From: Nereocystis luetkeana
Taxonomy: Eukaryota; Sar; Phaeophyceae; Laminariales; Laminariaceae
NCBI GenBank assembly: GCA_031213475.1
Contig: JARUPZ010000002.1
Location: 2,542,001 to 2,606,000, forward strand
DNA length: 64,000 nt
Reading direction: 5' to 3'
In this document: positions 55,126-64,000 of the stretch, piece by piece
Layout of the letters: each line of letters opens with the position of its first letter
Numbering within the stretch: position 1 is the first letter of the stretch
Program-made: the position numbers and the translations under genes
Notes under the pieces: model-generated
Told to the model about the DNA's origin: nothing
Database searches by the model: none
Seen by the model: the letters and a program-made list of their open reading frames with translations, nothing else

Positions 55126-55340
55126 TCAAAACGATATATACTGTGCAACTAACTGTGCAATCTATGTATTTTCTCCCTGCTGCCCAGTTCCCGCTCTGCT
55201 CTCCTCCCACATGGAGAACGTATCGTTCGGCTGGCTTTCCTGCAGCATCGGGCATCGCCATGCCCTGGCACCATCCTACCCTCGCTAAAACTGCATATAT
55301 TGATATTTAGATGTAAATATATTTCGTTGAGGCTTAAAGC
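55126..55340. other. no gene recognised
   Basis: Short intergenic interval. Confidence 0.4.
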
Positions 55341-55449
55341 TATTACGGGGGTCTATAGTAAGTAGGACCTACGCTGTAAGCAAAAACCTATATATTTCGC
55401 TATTATTACTAACAATATATGGTCCTATTTACTATGGTCTCCCGAAATA
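55341..55449. mobile_element. 109-bp MITE, copy 2
   Basis: TATTACGGGGGTCTATAGTA and AGTAGGACC at the left, GGTCCTATTTACTATGGTCT and CCCGAAATA at the right, with the same AAAAACCTATATATTTCGC centre as copy 1. Length is identical; the terminal repeats are slightly more diverged. Confidence 0.85.
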
Positions 55450-56485
55450 GCTTGCACGGCCCGTTGTTAGCGGCGGGCAAAGACCTTAATAACCCCGTTA
55501 ACCAATCCCGCAGGGCTTTGGTGGCAATCGAATCGATTCCCCGGCATTTTTATGTCATTTCGTGGCTCCTGGTGCTCTGTGTTTCAGCCGATCGTCCGAG
55601 TTAGAAAATATGACGTCGCTGGTTGCAAACCGAACTCTCACCTTAACCGAGCCTTGACCCGATGGACATCTGGACAGTACGCAGCAGTACACGCATGAAT
55701 TAGGGCAACACCTAGGGAACAGCAGAGCAACGCAAACCGTCGCCTGCTCTACAGTACTCACATTCGGACGTATACATCTTCCTTTACGTACCTTTATCCA
55801 GCTGACGCGAGTGTAGTAGTGTCATCACCATAGAGGAGAGAGGAAAGCGGGATTATGTATGTATAAATATAGCACGCGACGTGTCAGATGGCGCGCGAGC
55901 GATGCGATGGCGGCTGGAACTCTGGGAACGAACGAGGAACAAAATATTGAGGCCAAGTGGTACAGCATTCGGGCCAGCCAATGGTAACACTGCTCCCTGC
56001 AGACCAGAACCTCCTCGGAGCAAAATGCGCGCAATCCTGACAAAGTATGCGGAGTTCCATTCCATTAGCCAGGAAAACTGAGTAGTTATCATAGCTCTGG
56101 AGTCTACGCCACATTGCAAATCGATGTCACGAAGGTGGTAGTTGCGAGATTAGGTTGGTTGGGTACGCCATACAGGCGTTTTAGGTATAAGGGCCGGCGA
56201 ACAGACAGCGTCGGGCGTCGGGCTGTAGTCGTACACAGCGCGCGCATCGTTCAAACTATGGCGATCACTCTCGCCGTGTAGGCAGCCACGGGCATGTTAG
56301 CATCATCCTCAAACTGTTTGTTAATTATATTTTCCGGCCATTTTGCATGTTCCTATGGCTATCCTCCAATATCATCACACGTACATAGACTGCCATGTCT
56401 GGATGATAGCCCATAGCGGCCTGGAGCTCGCACATTTGAGCCCCCTTGTTGCTTTAAGTCAGCTACGTTTCTATCATATACGTTC
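55450..56485. other. no gene recognised
   Basis: Overlapping ORFs of 60-90 codons on both strands without motifs. Confidence 0.45.
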
Positions 56486-56559
56486 GTTTACAAAGGTTAA
56501 ACCACTGAGCTACTTTGTTAGCGCTGACTGAGTTGCTCAGTGGTATAACCTTCGTAAAC
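56486..56559. repeat. 74-bp perfect-end hairpin
   Basis: GTTTACAAAGGTTAAACCAC plus TGAGC pairs with GCTCAGTGGTATAACCTTCG plus TAAAC, a stem of about 25 bp with one or two mismatches and a 24-base loop. It could be a tiny foldback element. Confidence 0.75.
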
Positions 56560-56658
56560 AAAGTGAAGACGGCTCTTGCTACAATGAAAGGAGGGAGCTG
56601 AACACATTATTCTCACAAGGCCACAAGCTTCCTACCAGTACGTGAATTCGCGAGAAGG

Positions 56659-56663
56659 GTTGT
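56659..56663. other. target-site duplication GTTGT (5')
   Basis: The same five bases follow the 3' LTR at 63,490-63,494, which marks a single integration event. Confidence 0.85.
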
Positions 56664-56921
56664 TATTGACTGTGCTCAATAGACACGACGTAGATGTTTC
56701 ATTTAGTATCAGGGAGTTCCATACATTGATGTGGGATTATAAGAGCGGGAGATTAATTGTGCCTGCAATGTGATGGATAATCGTGTGGATGCGCCGCCAC
56801 CTGAGTCACTCGACAGCACTGATACGTAATAATATATATAAGAGAAGTTCCGTGTTATTGTCTGGAGTCAACCACGCGTTCCCGTGCCAGCTGCGTCTAT
56901 ACCTTTAGAGATCAATCAACA
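56664..56921 (+). repeat. 5' LTR (258 bp)
   Basis: Begins TATTGACTGTGCTC and ends GATCAATCAACA. TATTGA/TCAACA is the terminal inverted repeat; the usual TG start is TA in both LTRs, so the change predates this insertion. Confidence 0.92.
56831..56842 (+). promoter_or_regulatory. TATA box of the LTR promoter
   Basis: AATATATATAAG in the second half of the LTR; transcription would start about 25-35 bp downstream. The 3' LTR has the same motif two bases shorter. Confidence 0.5.
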
Positions 56922-56993
56922 CACTAGTGAACCGGTGATCTTCTATTGGCAAGCGTAGCCGAGGCCAACCTAGAGAGGTGGGAACCTTCCGAC

Positions 56994-57572
56994 ATGTCTG
57001 GTTCAGATGGCATGTCTAGTCAGGAAACAAGCGTGGCCATGGAAGAGATGCTGAGGATGAAAGAGAAAATCGAGATCCTGGAGAAGATGATAGAAGAGCA
57101 GAAGCTGGGCGCCGAGAGGAACGCGCCGCAAGAAGGAATGGAAGGGGGGGGCGGTGGGGGGGCGAGAGGAGAAGCAGCTGCGAGGGAACCAGCAGCATCG
57201 ACGGTGACGACACCTGGGCTGGGAGCCCGTCCAGGCATGTCACCAAACACTTATTTATACCGCCCTAGTTTGTCCCAGTCGAGACCCCCCAAATTCGATA
57301 ACATAGAAGCCCACTTTAGTATGTGGCGTAGCAAGTTCGAAGCGTACCTGTCATCCCTAGGGTGCCTTCATGTGTTAAGCACGTCAACCCCTGTTATGGT
57401 TGGTGACGTGAGGGTGTCGGAAGAGGAGCTAGCATCGAGGCATTCTCCTCAGGAGATTAGGGATGCCCGATTAGTTTATGGACTGATGATGGAAGCAATG
57501 ACTGGATACGCAATGGCTGAGTTCAGAATGCAGAAGGCAATGTCGCCAAGTGATGCATGGAAGGAATTATAA
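56994..57572 (+). CDS. gag: copia gag, N-terminal part, ends at an in-frame TAA
   Basis: The first ATG of the open frame is at 56,994 (MSGSDGMSSQETSV); the frame itself is open from about 56,946. A coiled coil (EEMLRMKEKIEILEKMIEEQ) is followed by a Gly-rich linker and the gag core (PPKFDNIEAHFSMWRSKFEA, LVYGLMMEAMTGYAM). It stops at TAA 57,570 within AWKEL-stop-DYYMPR, where related gags have an uninterrupted helix. This is a probable single-base nonsense mutation. Confidence 0.88.
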   Translation: MSGSDGMSSQETSVAMEEMLRMKEKIEILEKMIEEQKLGAERNAPQEGMEGGGGGGARGEAAAREPAASTVTTPGLGARPGMSPNTYLYRPSLSQSRPPKFDNIEAHFSMWRSKFEAYLSSLGCLHVLSTSTPVMVGDVRVSEEELASRHSPQEIRDARLVYGLMMEAMTGYAMAEFRMQKAMSPSDAWKEL

Positions 57573-57581
57573 GATTACTAC

Positions 57582-60500
57582 ATGCCAAGGACAATAGCGG
57601 CCACCCATAGACTGAAGAGAGAGTTTACAACCATCAGAATGGTCGAGGACGAAAACCCCGTGCTGTTCCTAGGGAGGGTGGATAAGGCAGCAGATGAGCT
57701 GGCCATGCTTGGCTGTGGGATGAGTGTGGAAGAGGTTAACCGACATATCGTGACGAACCTCTCGCCTCTATATATGATACAAAGCAAATCCGTTCTTTCC
57801 CGCCCGTCCATCCCCCGTTCCGAGATCGATGAGATCATCCGCGATGCGTACGCAAACGATAGGGCAGATAAAGAGATGGTTTCCAAGGCGTTGGGTGTGC
57901 AGGGAGTGGGAAACCAGCATGCTTTGTACGCCGGAGGTGCGCAGCCTGCCAGTGGTGGAGGTGCGGGTCCAGGAAGGGAAAGGAGGGACAGGAGAGGCGG
58001 GAGGTACAAGGGTGGGCAGCAGCCGCAGCAGCAGCAGCAGTATCAGCAGCAGCAGCAGCAGTATCAACAGCAGCAGCAGTATCAGCAGCAACCGCAGCAG
58101 CAGCGGCAGCAGCAGCAGCGACCCCAGCAGCAGCAGCAGTACCATCAACAGCAGCAGCAGCAGCAACAACCCCAGCAACAGCAGTACCAGCAGCAGCAGC
58201 AGCAGCATCGTCCCCGTCGGCATGATGGCAACCGGGGAGGAGCTTCGCCGGGGGGAATTACCGGCCCCAAATGGCGTTGGGATGCCGTGGCCTGCAGGTA
58301 CCGTTGGGATAACTCCGGTCCCGACCCCTTCGGTGCGGGTGGGGCGGTCCCGCCCATGGGTTGGGTACCTACCGAGCCACCACCAGGGGCAATGCCCCCT
58401 ATGCCCCCGCCGCCCGTAATGACTCCGGCGGGCTGGGGTTTCCCGCCGAACAACACGCAACCGAGGAGCAAGGGGGTCTGTTTTCGGTGTGGCAAACACG
58501 GCCACTACGTCGCAGCTTGCCCGGTAGCCGCCCCGCAGATGAACGTCGCAGTCCCGAGTACTGCTGCCCCTCCCCCTCAACAGATATACTACGGAGGTGG
58601 CTGGCAGCAGGAGACGCCCTACGGCAGTGGTGGGTATACCTCAGCCGGAGCTTTCCCGTCACAACAACCCTCCTCGAGCACTTTCCCTTCCCCTGGCCCA
58701 GCGAACAACGGCAACCCTACGCCTACGTTCGACCCGCACCTCCTCACCGCGCAGTTTGCGCACCAAGGCAAGAGTATTTTTAGCGACGATTTGTTTTGGG
58801 CTAGTGGGAGGGAAGAGTGGGTGGCGGATTCGGGAGCAACCTTTCACGTAACTGGCAACCCCTTTGGTATGGTAGGCTGTTACCCCCCTCCCCCCGGTAA
58901 GAGTAGTTTGGTCGTCGGTGACATGAGGTCACTGAAGGTCGAGTACTTCGGACAGATTCCGATGGTAATGCACAGCCCGCAGTGTGATGTCCAGGTTAGG
59001 CTTTTGGACGTAGCCTACGTGCCCGGTGTTCGGTTCAACCTGTTTTCACTTCACGCAGTAATGCTGAAATGCCCGGTGACTTTAGATTCCCAAGGAGCTC
59101 ACTTGTTGGATGGGCGATTGTCCTTTATGCGTAAGGACGCAGGTTCGTACGTAGACGCCACGCGGACTGTAGAGACCCCGATTGCTGCCGCTGTTTTGGC
59201 TCCCGGAAAAATGCGGAGGATTGATATTAACGACCTTCACGTTTCCCTTGCCCACTCCCATGCTGACACTCTCCGTGAGACGGCACGCCAGATGGGCATT
59301 AAGGTTTTTGGGGAGTTGGTTTCGTGTGCTGGATGTTCTGAGGCGAAGGGGAGGAGGATGGCGGTACCGTGGACGACCGAGTGCCGCTCCACCAGGCCTC
59401 TGGAACGTCTGTTCGGGGATCTGTCGGGACAGCAGTCGACGTCTGCTGGCGGTGCGCAGTACATGATGATGATCGTCGACGACTACTCGCGACTGGGATG
59501 GCCGTATTTCTTGAAGCGGAAGTCCGACGTCCCGAAGGCCTTCGCTGGTTTTCTGGCCGACATCAACGCCAAGGGTGTTCCGTCCATCGTGGAGTGCCTT
59601 CGCTCGGACAACGGCACCGAGTTCACCAAGGCGGAGTTCGTGGAGCTGCTCAACCACCACGGTATCCGCCGCGAGCACACGCCCGTCGATTCTCCGAAGC
59701 ATGACGGCGTGGTCGAGCGGCGAATTGCGATGACGCTGGAGCTTGCAATGGCGTCCCGCCTGGAGGCCCCCCGCCTGTTCGGCGATGCAAGGATGCCGGC
59801 GACGCAGCCCCTTTGGGCTGAGTCCTGCGTGTACGCGAGCGACGTCATCAACATGACGGCAAGGGTGAGGGACAAGCCGGAAATGCACTCGCCGTACCGC
59901 AAATTTTACGGGAGAGCACCGTTTGTGCGGCTGCTCCCATTTTTGAAGCCAGGTTTCCACCACGTCAGGAGGAGCTTGAAGACCGAGCCGAAGGCGGAGG
60001 CTTGTTTCTACCTCAACGGCGGCAACCACCACGCAGCTGACTGCAGCAAGATTCTGCTGGCATCTGGCCGGAGGTCGTTCTCCCGCGACGTCACTTGGGA
60101 GCACCCGAGGAAGCCGTTCGTGGGGTTACTGCCTTCGGAGGAGGAGAGCTCCCCGCCGCCGCCGTTGCCGTCACCACCGCCCCCGGGTACGCCGGAGCCT
60201 CTGAGAGGCCCTGACGTATGGCCCGAATTACCGTCCCCATCCCCACTGCTGCCGCCGCTACCGCCGTCATCACCGCCGCTACCGCCGCCGCCGCCGCCGT
60301 CGCCGTCGCCACCGCCCCCGCCGTCACCGTCGCCGTCGCTGCCGCCGTCATCGTCACCGCCGCCGCCACTGCCACCGTCACCGCCACCGCCGTCGCCACC
60401 GCCGCCGCCGAGATCATCGCCGTCGCCGCCGCAGCAGTCATCGCAGCCACAGCTTTCGCAGCGTGCTGCTCGGGAACTGGGTTCTTATATCCCGGACCCG

Positions 60501-61016
60501 GAGGATGGCGACGTACTGAGGGGGCGGACCAGGGGGGAGACTGCACGGCACCAGGAAGGTGGCGGCGGTGTGCAGGGTGGTCGGACAGTGGGGGAAGCTG
60601 GACGACACCCGGAGGAAGGGGACGTACTGAGGGGGCGGACAAGGGGGGAGACTGCACGGCACCAGGAGGGTGGCGGCGGTGTACAGGGTGGTCGGACAGT
60701 GGGGGAAGCTGGACGACACCCGGAGGAAGGGGGCGTTCTGAGGGGGCGGACAAGAGGGGAGACCGCGCGGAACCGCGAGGCTATGGGGCATGGGCTGCTA
60801 TCGCTGATGGCAGCACGGGAAGGTATAGGCCATGTACTTTTCCACCAAGCCCCACCGCGCGAGAATACCCCCCTTCCCACGCGCCCGGCAAGCGAGCTTT
60901 CGACGCCGAACTGGTATGCTGAAGCGTGTGTGGACGAGTATTCGACGATCTGGAGGCAGGCGATGGACAAGGAATATCATGGACTGGCGGACGCGGGGAC
61001 GTTTGGAGCGACGTAG
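57582..61016 (+). CDS. pol: copia gag C-terminus, protease and integrase
   Basis: This frame continues the previous one after the TAA. In order: IAATHRLKREFTTIRM (gag); a poly-Gln tract from CAG repeats (58,018-58,208); a zinc knuckle, CFRCGKHGHYVAAC (58,479-58,520); protease WVADSGATFHVTGNP (Asp at 58,827); a GAG-pre-integrase zinc motif (SLAHSHADTL, CAGCSEAKGR); and integrase with Asp in FGDLSG, Asp in LRSDNGTEF and Glu in HDGVVERRIA. A proline-rich stretch and a 37-residue repeat follow. It ends at TAG 61,014. All protease and integrase active-site residues are intact. Confidence 0.92.
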   Translation: MPRTIAATHRLKREFTTIRMVEDENPVLFLGRVDKAADELAMLGCGMSVEEVNRHIVTNLSPLYMIQSKSVLSRPSIPRSEIDEIIRDAYANDRADKEMVSKALGVQGVGNQHALYAGGAQPASGGGAGPGRERRDRRGGRYKGGQQPQQQQQYQQQQQQYQQQQQYQQQPQQQRQQQQRPQQQQQYHQQQQQQQQPQQQQYQQQQQQHRPRRHDGNRGGASPGGITGPKWRWDAVACRYRWDNSGPDPFGAGGAVPPMGWVPTEPPPGAMPPMPPPPVMTPAGWGFPPNNTQPRSKGVCFRCGKHGHYVAACPVAAPQMNVAVPSTAAPPPQQIYYGGGWQQETPYGSGGYTSAGAFPSQQPSSSTFPSPGPANNGNPTPTFDPHLLTAQFAHQGKSIFSDDLFWASGREEWVADSGATFHVTGNPFGMVGCYPPPPGKSSLVVGDMRSLKVEYFGQIPMVMHSPQCDVQVRLLDVAYVPGVRFNLFSLHAVMLKCPVTLDSQGAHLLDGRLSFMRKDAGSYVDATRTVETPIAAAVLAPGKMRRIDINDLHVSLAHSHADTLRETARQMGIKVFGELVSCAGCSEAKGRRMAVPWTTECRSTRPLERLFGDLSGQQSTSAGGAQYMMMIVDDYSRLGWPYFLKRKSDVPKAFAGFLADINAKGVPSIVECLRSDNGTEFTKAEFVELLNHHGIRREHTPVDSPKHDGVVERRIAMTLELAMASRLEAPRLFGDARMPATQPLWAESCVYASDVINMTARVRDKPEMHSPYRKFYGRAPFVRLLPFLKPGFHHVRRSLKTEPKAEACFYLNGGNHHAADCSKILLASGRRSFSRDVTWEHPRKPFVGLLPSEEESSPPPPLPSPPPPGTPEPLRGPDVWPELPSPSPLLPPLPPSSPPLPPPPPPSPSPPPPPSPSPSLPPSSSPPPPLPPSPPPPSPPPPPRSSPSPPQQSSQPQLSQRAARELGSYIPDPEDGDVLRGRTRGETARHQEGGGGVQGGRTVGEAGRHPEEGDVLRGRTRGETARHQEGGGGVQGGRTVGEAGRHPEEGGVLRGRTRGETARNREAMGHGLLSLMAAREGIGHVLFHQAPPRENTPLPTRPASELSTPNWYAEACVDEYSTIWRQAMDKEYHGLADAGTFGAT
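58018..58208 (+). repeat. CAG-rich tract encoding poly-Gln
   Basis: CAG/CAA repeats with interspersed TAT and CCC codons, within gag between the core and the zinc knuckle. Likely length-variable between copies. Confidence 0.93.
60507..60779 (+). repeat. 111-bp tandem repeat, about 2.5 copies
   Basis: Units begin at 60,507, 60,618 and 60,729 and encode GDVLRGRTRGETARHQEGGG, then GVQGGRTVGEAGRHPEE. It lies in the spacer between integrase and RT. The near identity of units points to recent slippage. Confidence 0.93.
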
Positions 61017-62432
61017 CAACCAGAGGGGCTCAACGTCATCTCGGCGAAGTGGGTGTTCGCCTGGAAGTCCAACGAGCATGGTGATGTGGTGCGGGCGAAA
61101 GCAAGGCTGGTGGCACGAGGTTTCAAGCAGCGTGAGGGTATTGATTTCTTTGAGACTTTTGCTCCGACCCCTGCAGCGTCTTGTTTCCGTTTGCTGGGTG
61201 CCGTTGCGTGCGAGTTGGGTCTGGATTTGTGTCATTTTGATGCTGAGCAAGCGTTCGTGCAGTCGAGTTTGGATGAGGATGTTTTCATGCGACTGCCCCC
61301 TGGCTGCGGCGAAATGTCCGGTAAGGTAGTCAGGTTGAACCGCAGTCTCTATGGCTTGAAGCAAGCGTCGAGGTCGTGGCACAACCACCTTCTCACTCAC
61401 ATGAAGAGTCTAGGCTTTGAGCAGAGCCCCGCTGACGCGTGTGTCATGAGGTTGGTCGAGTCGGGCTCTGTCTCCATAGTAACAGTGGTTCATGTGGATG
61501 ATATTTTTGCTGTAGGGCGCAAGGCTAGGTGCGATCAGTTCTGTGAAGACCTGAACAGCCTTGTTCCGATCAACAATCTGTGCGAGTTGCGGTGGTATGC
61601 TGGTTGTTGTTTTTCGAGGGATTGGGATGCGGGTACTTTGACGATTTCGCAGCAGGCGTTCGCTGAAAGGACCGCGGCGAGGTTTGGTGTTAGTTCCGGG
61701 AGGAATAATCCGCTTTCGACTGGTGTGAAGCTCGAAGAGTTCGACGAGAATGAACCCGTGGGTGATTGGCCTTTCCGCGAGTTGGTGGGGTGCTTGATGT
61801 GGCTTGCGAACCAAACACAACCGGATATTGCGAACGCGGTGAGGGCGGTAGCGAGGTACACGAATAGGCCGAGGGAAGTACACTGGGAGACAGCGGTCGG
61901 TATTTTAGAGTATGTTTTTTCTACGAGTGATTTCGGCATTACGTTTCAGAAGGGTAGCGGGCTTGAACTGGTAGCGTTTGCGGATGCGGACTACGCCAAC
62001 AAAGCCACTGACAGGAGGTCAGTTTCAGGTGGGGCTATCATGTGTGCTGGGGCGTGTGTGTGCTGGTTTTCTAGGACGCAGAAATGCGTTACGCTCTCGA
62101 CCACTGAGGCCGAATATGTAGCACTAGCAGACACTATCAAGGAGGCGATGTTCTTGCGCTACGTTTGGAGTTTCATTTTTCCGGGGTTCGGGGAGCGATG
62201 CATTACGGTTTTCGAGGATAACGAGGGGGCAAGGCACCTGGCACAAAACCCAGTGTGCACGTCGAATTCTAAGCACATCGACGTTCGACACCACTTTTTG
62301 CGAGAGCTTATTTCCAAGGGGGAGTTTGTTATTACCCATGTAGAGTCGGAGGAGCAGCGCGCAGACTTCTTAACAAAGCCGCTCAACAACATGGTTTTTC
62401 GTTACCACCGGGATTTTCTGATGAACCTTTGA
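61017..62432 (+). CDS. pol: copia reverse transcriptase and RNase H
   Basis: Same frame as the integrase, after TAG 61,014. The first ATG is inside the RT domain, so expression needs readthrough or repair of the stop. Motifs: KWVFAWKSNEHGDVVRAKAR, LVARGFKQREGIDFFETFAP, HFDAEQAFVQSSLDEDVFMR, LNRSLYGLKQASRSWH, and catalytic VVHVDDIFAVG (61,485-61,517; HVDD where YVDD is usual). RNase H has AFADADYANKATDRRSVSGG, LSTTEAEYVALADTIKEAMF and DVRHHFLRELISKG. It ends VESEEQRADFLTKPLNN and stops at 62,430. It appears functional apart from the upstream stop. Confidence 0.92.
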   Translation, partial: QPEGLNVISAKWVFAWKSNEHGDVVRAKARLVARGFKQREGIDFFETFAPTPAASCFRLLGAVACELGLDLCHFDAEQAFVQSSLDEDVFMRLPPGCGEMSGKVVRLNRSLYGLKQASRSWHNHLLTHMKSLGFEQSPADACVMRLVESGSVSIVTVVHVDDIFAVGRKARCDQFCEDLNSLVPINNLCELRWYAGCCFSRDWDAGTLTISQQAFAERTAARFGVSSGRNNPLSTGVKLEEFDENEPVGDWPFRELVGCLMWLANQTQPDIANAVRAVARYTNRPREVHWETAVGILEYVFSTSDFGITFQKGSGLELVAFADADYANKATDRRSVSGGAIMCAGACVCWFSRTQKCVTLSTTEAEYVALADTIKEAMFLRYVWSFIFPGFGERCITVFEDNEGARHLAQNPVCTSNSKHIDVRHHFLRELISKGEFVITHVESEEQRADFLTKPLNNMVFRYHRDFLMNL

Positions 62433-63222
62433 CGCCTTGTTTCCGAGATGTTTGATTTTACTTATTTTGAGTGAAGAATGTGTTTGAACTATAAAATCGT
62501 TTTGTTTCTGGTAACGGATTTTAAAAGTTTTTTTTGGTGTTTTCCGAGTGGTCACAACGTCAAATAAATTTCTAGTGGGGAAACCTATGTGCTATCTCGC
62601 ATTACCGTCGCGATCTGTGTATCTATGGCGGGAGTAGGGGATAAGGGGAGACTCTTGTCCGGAGGAACGGGGTTCCTCGCGATCTCTGGCATTAAGTTTC
62701 TTGACTTGATTTTATTTTGATTGGCATGACCACTCCTGTGGTATTTTTCTGATGATACTTGTGATTTAGGTTTTTGACAAGGCTGAAGTGGGACTAGGAA
62801 GCGCCTGGGGGCGTGTGCGGTCCACATGAAAATGTTTTCCGACGAGGGAAGGTCTGGATAGTATTCGGAAATTGAGAGAGGTCGGTAGAACTGAAGAGAC
62901 ACTGTGATATATTTGAATCAATTCCGCGGAAAATGCCGTTTTACCTGGCTGAATCCGAGAAGAATGCCGTTTTACCTGGCATTGGATTTCGGTATTTTTA
63001 TATGTTTGCAACGGAGAGAGGCTATGGATTTGAGCATTTGAATACTGGTTTGAGGATTTGAGTGTTGATTCGAGAATTTTATTTTTGAGTCACATGTTGG
63101 GTATTTGAGTTTCTGAAGTTCATATGAGTTGGTCATAAAGAAGAGATATATCGACCCAGCGAAGTCGTACATTGTCATGTTGCCGACCTGGGGGGATATT
63201 GAAGTATGGTCCGTGTATAGTG
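62433..63222. other. long 3' untranslated region of the copia element
   Basis: 790 bp without coding potential between the RNase H stop and the 3' LTR. It holds a local duplication, AGAATGCCGTTTTACCTGGC with GAAAATGCCGTTTTACCTGG (62,930 and 62,960), and a second polypurine-like CTGGGGGGATATTGAAGTAT at about 63,189. Confidence 0.75.
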
Positions 63223-63233
63223 AACAGGGGGGA
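63223..63233 (+). promoter_or_regulatory. polypurine tract
   Basis: AACAGGGGGGA directly before the 3' LTR would prime plus-strand DNA synthesis. Confidence 0.8.
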
Positions 63234-63489
63234 TATTGACTGTGCTCAATAGACACGACGTAGATGTTTCATTTAGTATCAGGGAGTTCCATATATTGAT
63301 GTGGGAATATAAGAGCGGGAGATTAATTGTGCCTGCAATGTGATGGATAATCGTGTGGATGCGCCGCCACCTGAGTCACTCGACAGCACTGATACATAAT
63401 AATATATAAGAGAAGTTCCGTGTTATTGTCTGGAGTCAACCACGCGTTCCCGTGCCAGCTGCGTCTATACCTTTAGAGATCAATCAACA
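63234..63489 (+). repeat. 3' LTR (256 bp)
   Basis: Same ends as the 5' LTR. Differences: T/A in GGGAWTATAAG, C/T in CCATAYATTG, G/A in GATACRTAAT and a 2-bp shorter TA run. Confidence 0.92.
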
Positions 63490-63494
63490 GTTGT
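63490..63494. other. target-site duplication GTTGT (3')
   Basis: Matches 56,659-56,663. Confidence 0.85.
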
Positions 63495-64000
63495 TCTTCC
63501 AGGTTAGGTACGATGATGACCCCGTTGCCCTACCTGCCACGCCTACATCGGAAACTCTGCCTGAGCCCATTGTAAACACTAGAACACAGTCGTAACACCC
63601 CACCCCCCAGCTGGTTGGCCAAAGAAAGACCAGCCACGCGGTACTGTAGACCGGAGAATCTAACTACGGTCGGTTTCATTTTTGACGCGCAAACAAGTAC
63701 GGACCCCTTCTGAGCCGCCCGAAGCGCCCACCGAACGTCGTAACGCTCCCTAAAATCATGACACACCCAAGAGATAAAAAATCACAACAGCAACGCTGCC
63801 GCCATCATCAGCGCAACTACAGGCAGCAGAGCAGCGGAAGAGCCGCACGCACCCACCTTCGCGGATGCTGCGCACCCAGCGTTGCACATTCGAGCGACCC
63901 TACTTGTCATTGAAGGCTCCCTGCTATGTTCTGCTACCCTCGTGTGTTTGTTTGGGCGACGGGGCGGAGATGTGAATGACCTCTACTGCAAGCAGTACTC
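63495..64000. other. no gene recognised
   Basis: A minus-strand 78-codon ORF (63,766-63,530) shows no motif. The stretch from 63,500 (DDPVALPATPTSE-like in one frame) could be the end of another retroelement spacer, but this is too weak to call. Confidence 0.35.

Larger units (their letters stand above)
56664..63489 (+). mobile_element. complete, young Ty1/copia retrotransposon
   Basis: 6.8 kb element with both LTRs, matching 5-bp target duplications, a polypurine tract and one gag-PR-IN-RT-RNase H frame broken only by two stop codons. LTRs differ by three or four substitutions and a 2-bp indel, about 1-1.5%, so insertion is recent. It is on the opposite strand to the decayed copia at 1-3028 and belongs to a different lineage by sequence. 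Confidence 0.95.

Noticed and set aside
56911-56945. Primer-binding site of the copia element
   Set aside because: The bases after the 5' LTR (CACTAGTGAACCGGTGATC) do not match a tRNA 3' end that I can name, so no site is called.
59082-60104. 340-codon minus-strand ORF
   Set aside because: It is antisense to the copia integrase, whose catalytic motifs are clear on the plus strand.
60091-60922. Ala/Val-rich and Pro/Arg-rich ORFs in other frames
   Set aside because: They overlap the CCG-rich proline linker of the copia polyprotein and are composition artefacts.

Overview
The window is eukaryotic, repeat-dominated DNA. It most resembles a stramenopile, probably a brown alga of the Ectocarpus type. 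The grounds are an NB-ARC protein carrying a long array of 42-residue TPRs (a receptor class described in brown algae), Ty1/copia and Ty3/gypsy pol sequences, GC-rich coding DNA, and AT-richer intergenic DNA full of microsatellites and small mobile elements. I see no prokaryotic operon, rRNA, functional tRNA or CRISPR array. The organism assignment is inference.

Layout. 1-3028 is the left-truncated end of a decayed Ty1/copia element on the minus strand (gag, protease, integrase), followed by tandem repeats at 3.3-4.5 kb. 6.2-13.4 kb is a broken Ty3/gypsy element on the plus strand. Its order is a gag-like ORF, a NADAR (YbiA-like) domain, protease, a deleted RT, RNase H, integrase, and a GPY/chromodomain-like tail. 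The NADAR block is the most unexpected find. 13.7-14.75 kb holds GGGACGGGACGG repeats beside a BED-finger (hAT-like) fragment. 14.9-29.1 kb contains three copies of one LINE family: A is plus-strand and internally deleted, B is minus-strand and 5'-truncated, and C is minus-strand and nearly complete with an intact RT. It also holds the first of four tRNA-derived SINE copies. 29-40.5 kb is a mosaic of a GGGAC-repeat element, a 43-bp satellite built around ATCGAT palindromes, a 109-bp MITE, two 625-bp direct repeats and an inverted repeat. 40.5-41.75 kb is a pogo/Tigger-like remnant.

The only convincing host gene is at 47,771-52,771. It is a two-exon NB-ARC/TPR receptor of about 1,558 residues with an N-terminal helical domain, an NB-ARC ATPase and 19 consecutive 42-residue TPRs in one uninterrupted exon. 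A cryptic C-terminal cap lies just beyond its stop codon. 56,664-63,489 is a young, complete Ty1/copia element. It has 256-258-bp LTRs about 1% diverged, 5-bp target duplications (GTTGT) and one long gag-pol frame with only two in-frame stops. The second stop (UAG CAA CCA) sits just before RT in a readthrough-like context.

A window-scale signal that no gene explains is the 9-mer TACCAGGTA/TACCTGGTA. I count about 24 copies, where about 0.5 is expected. They lie almost entirely in non-coding DNA between 16.9 and 54.4 kb. Comparison of duplicated repeats shows that several copies are 7-bp insertions at TA dinucleotides, which look like excision scars of a TA-targeting transposon.
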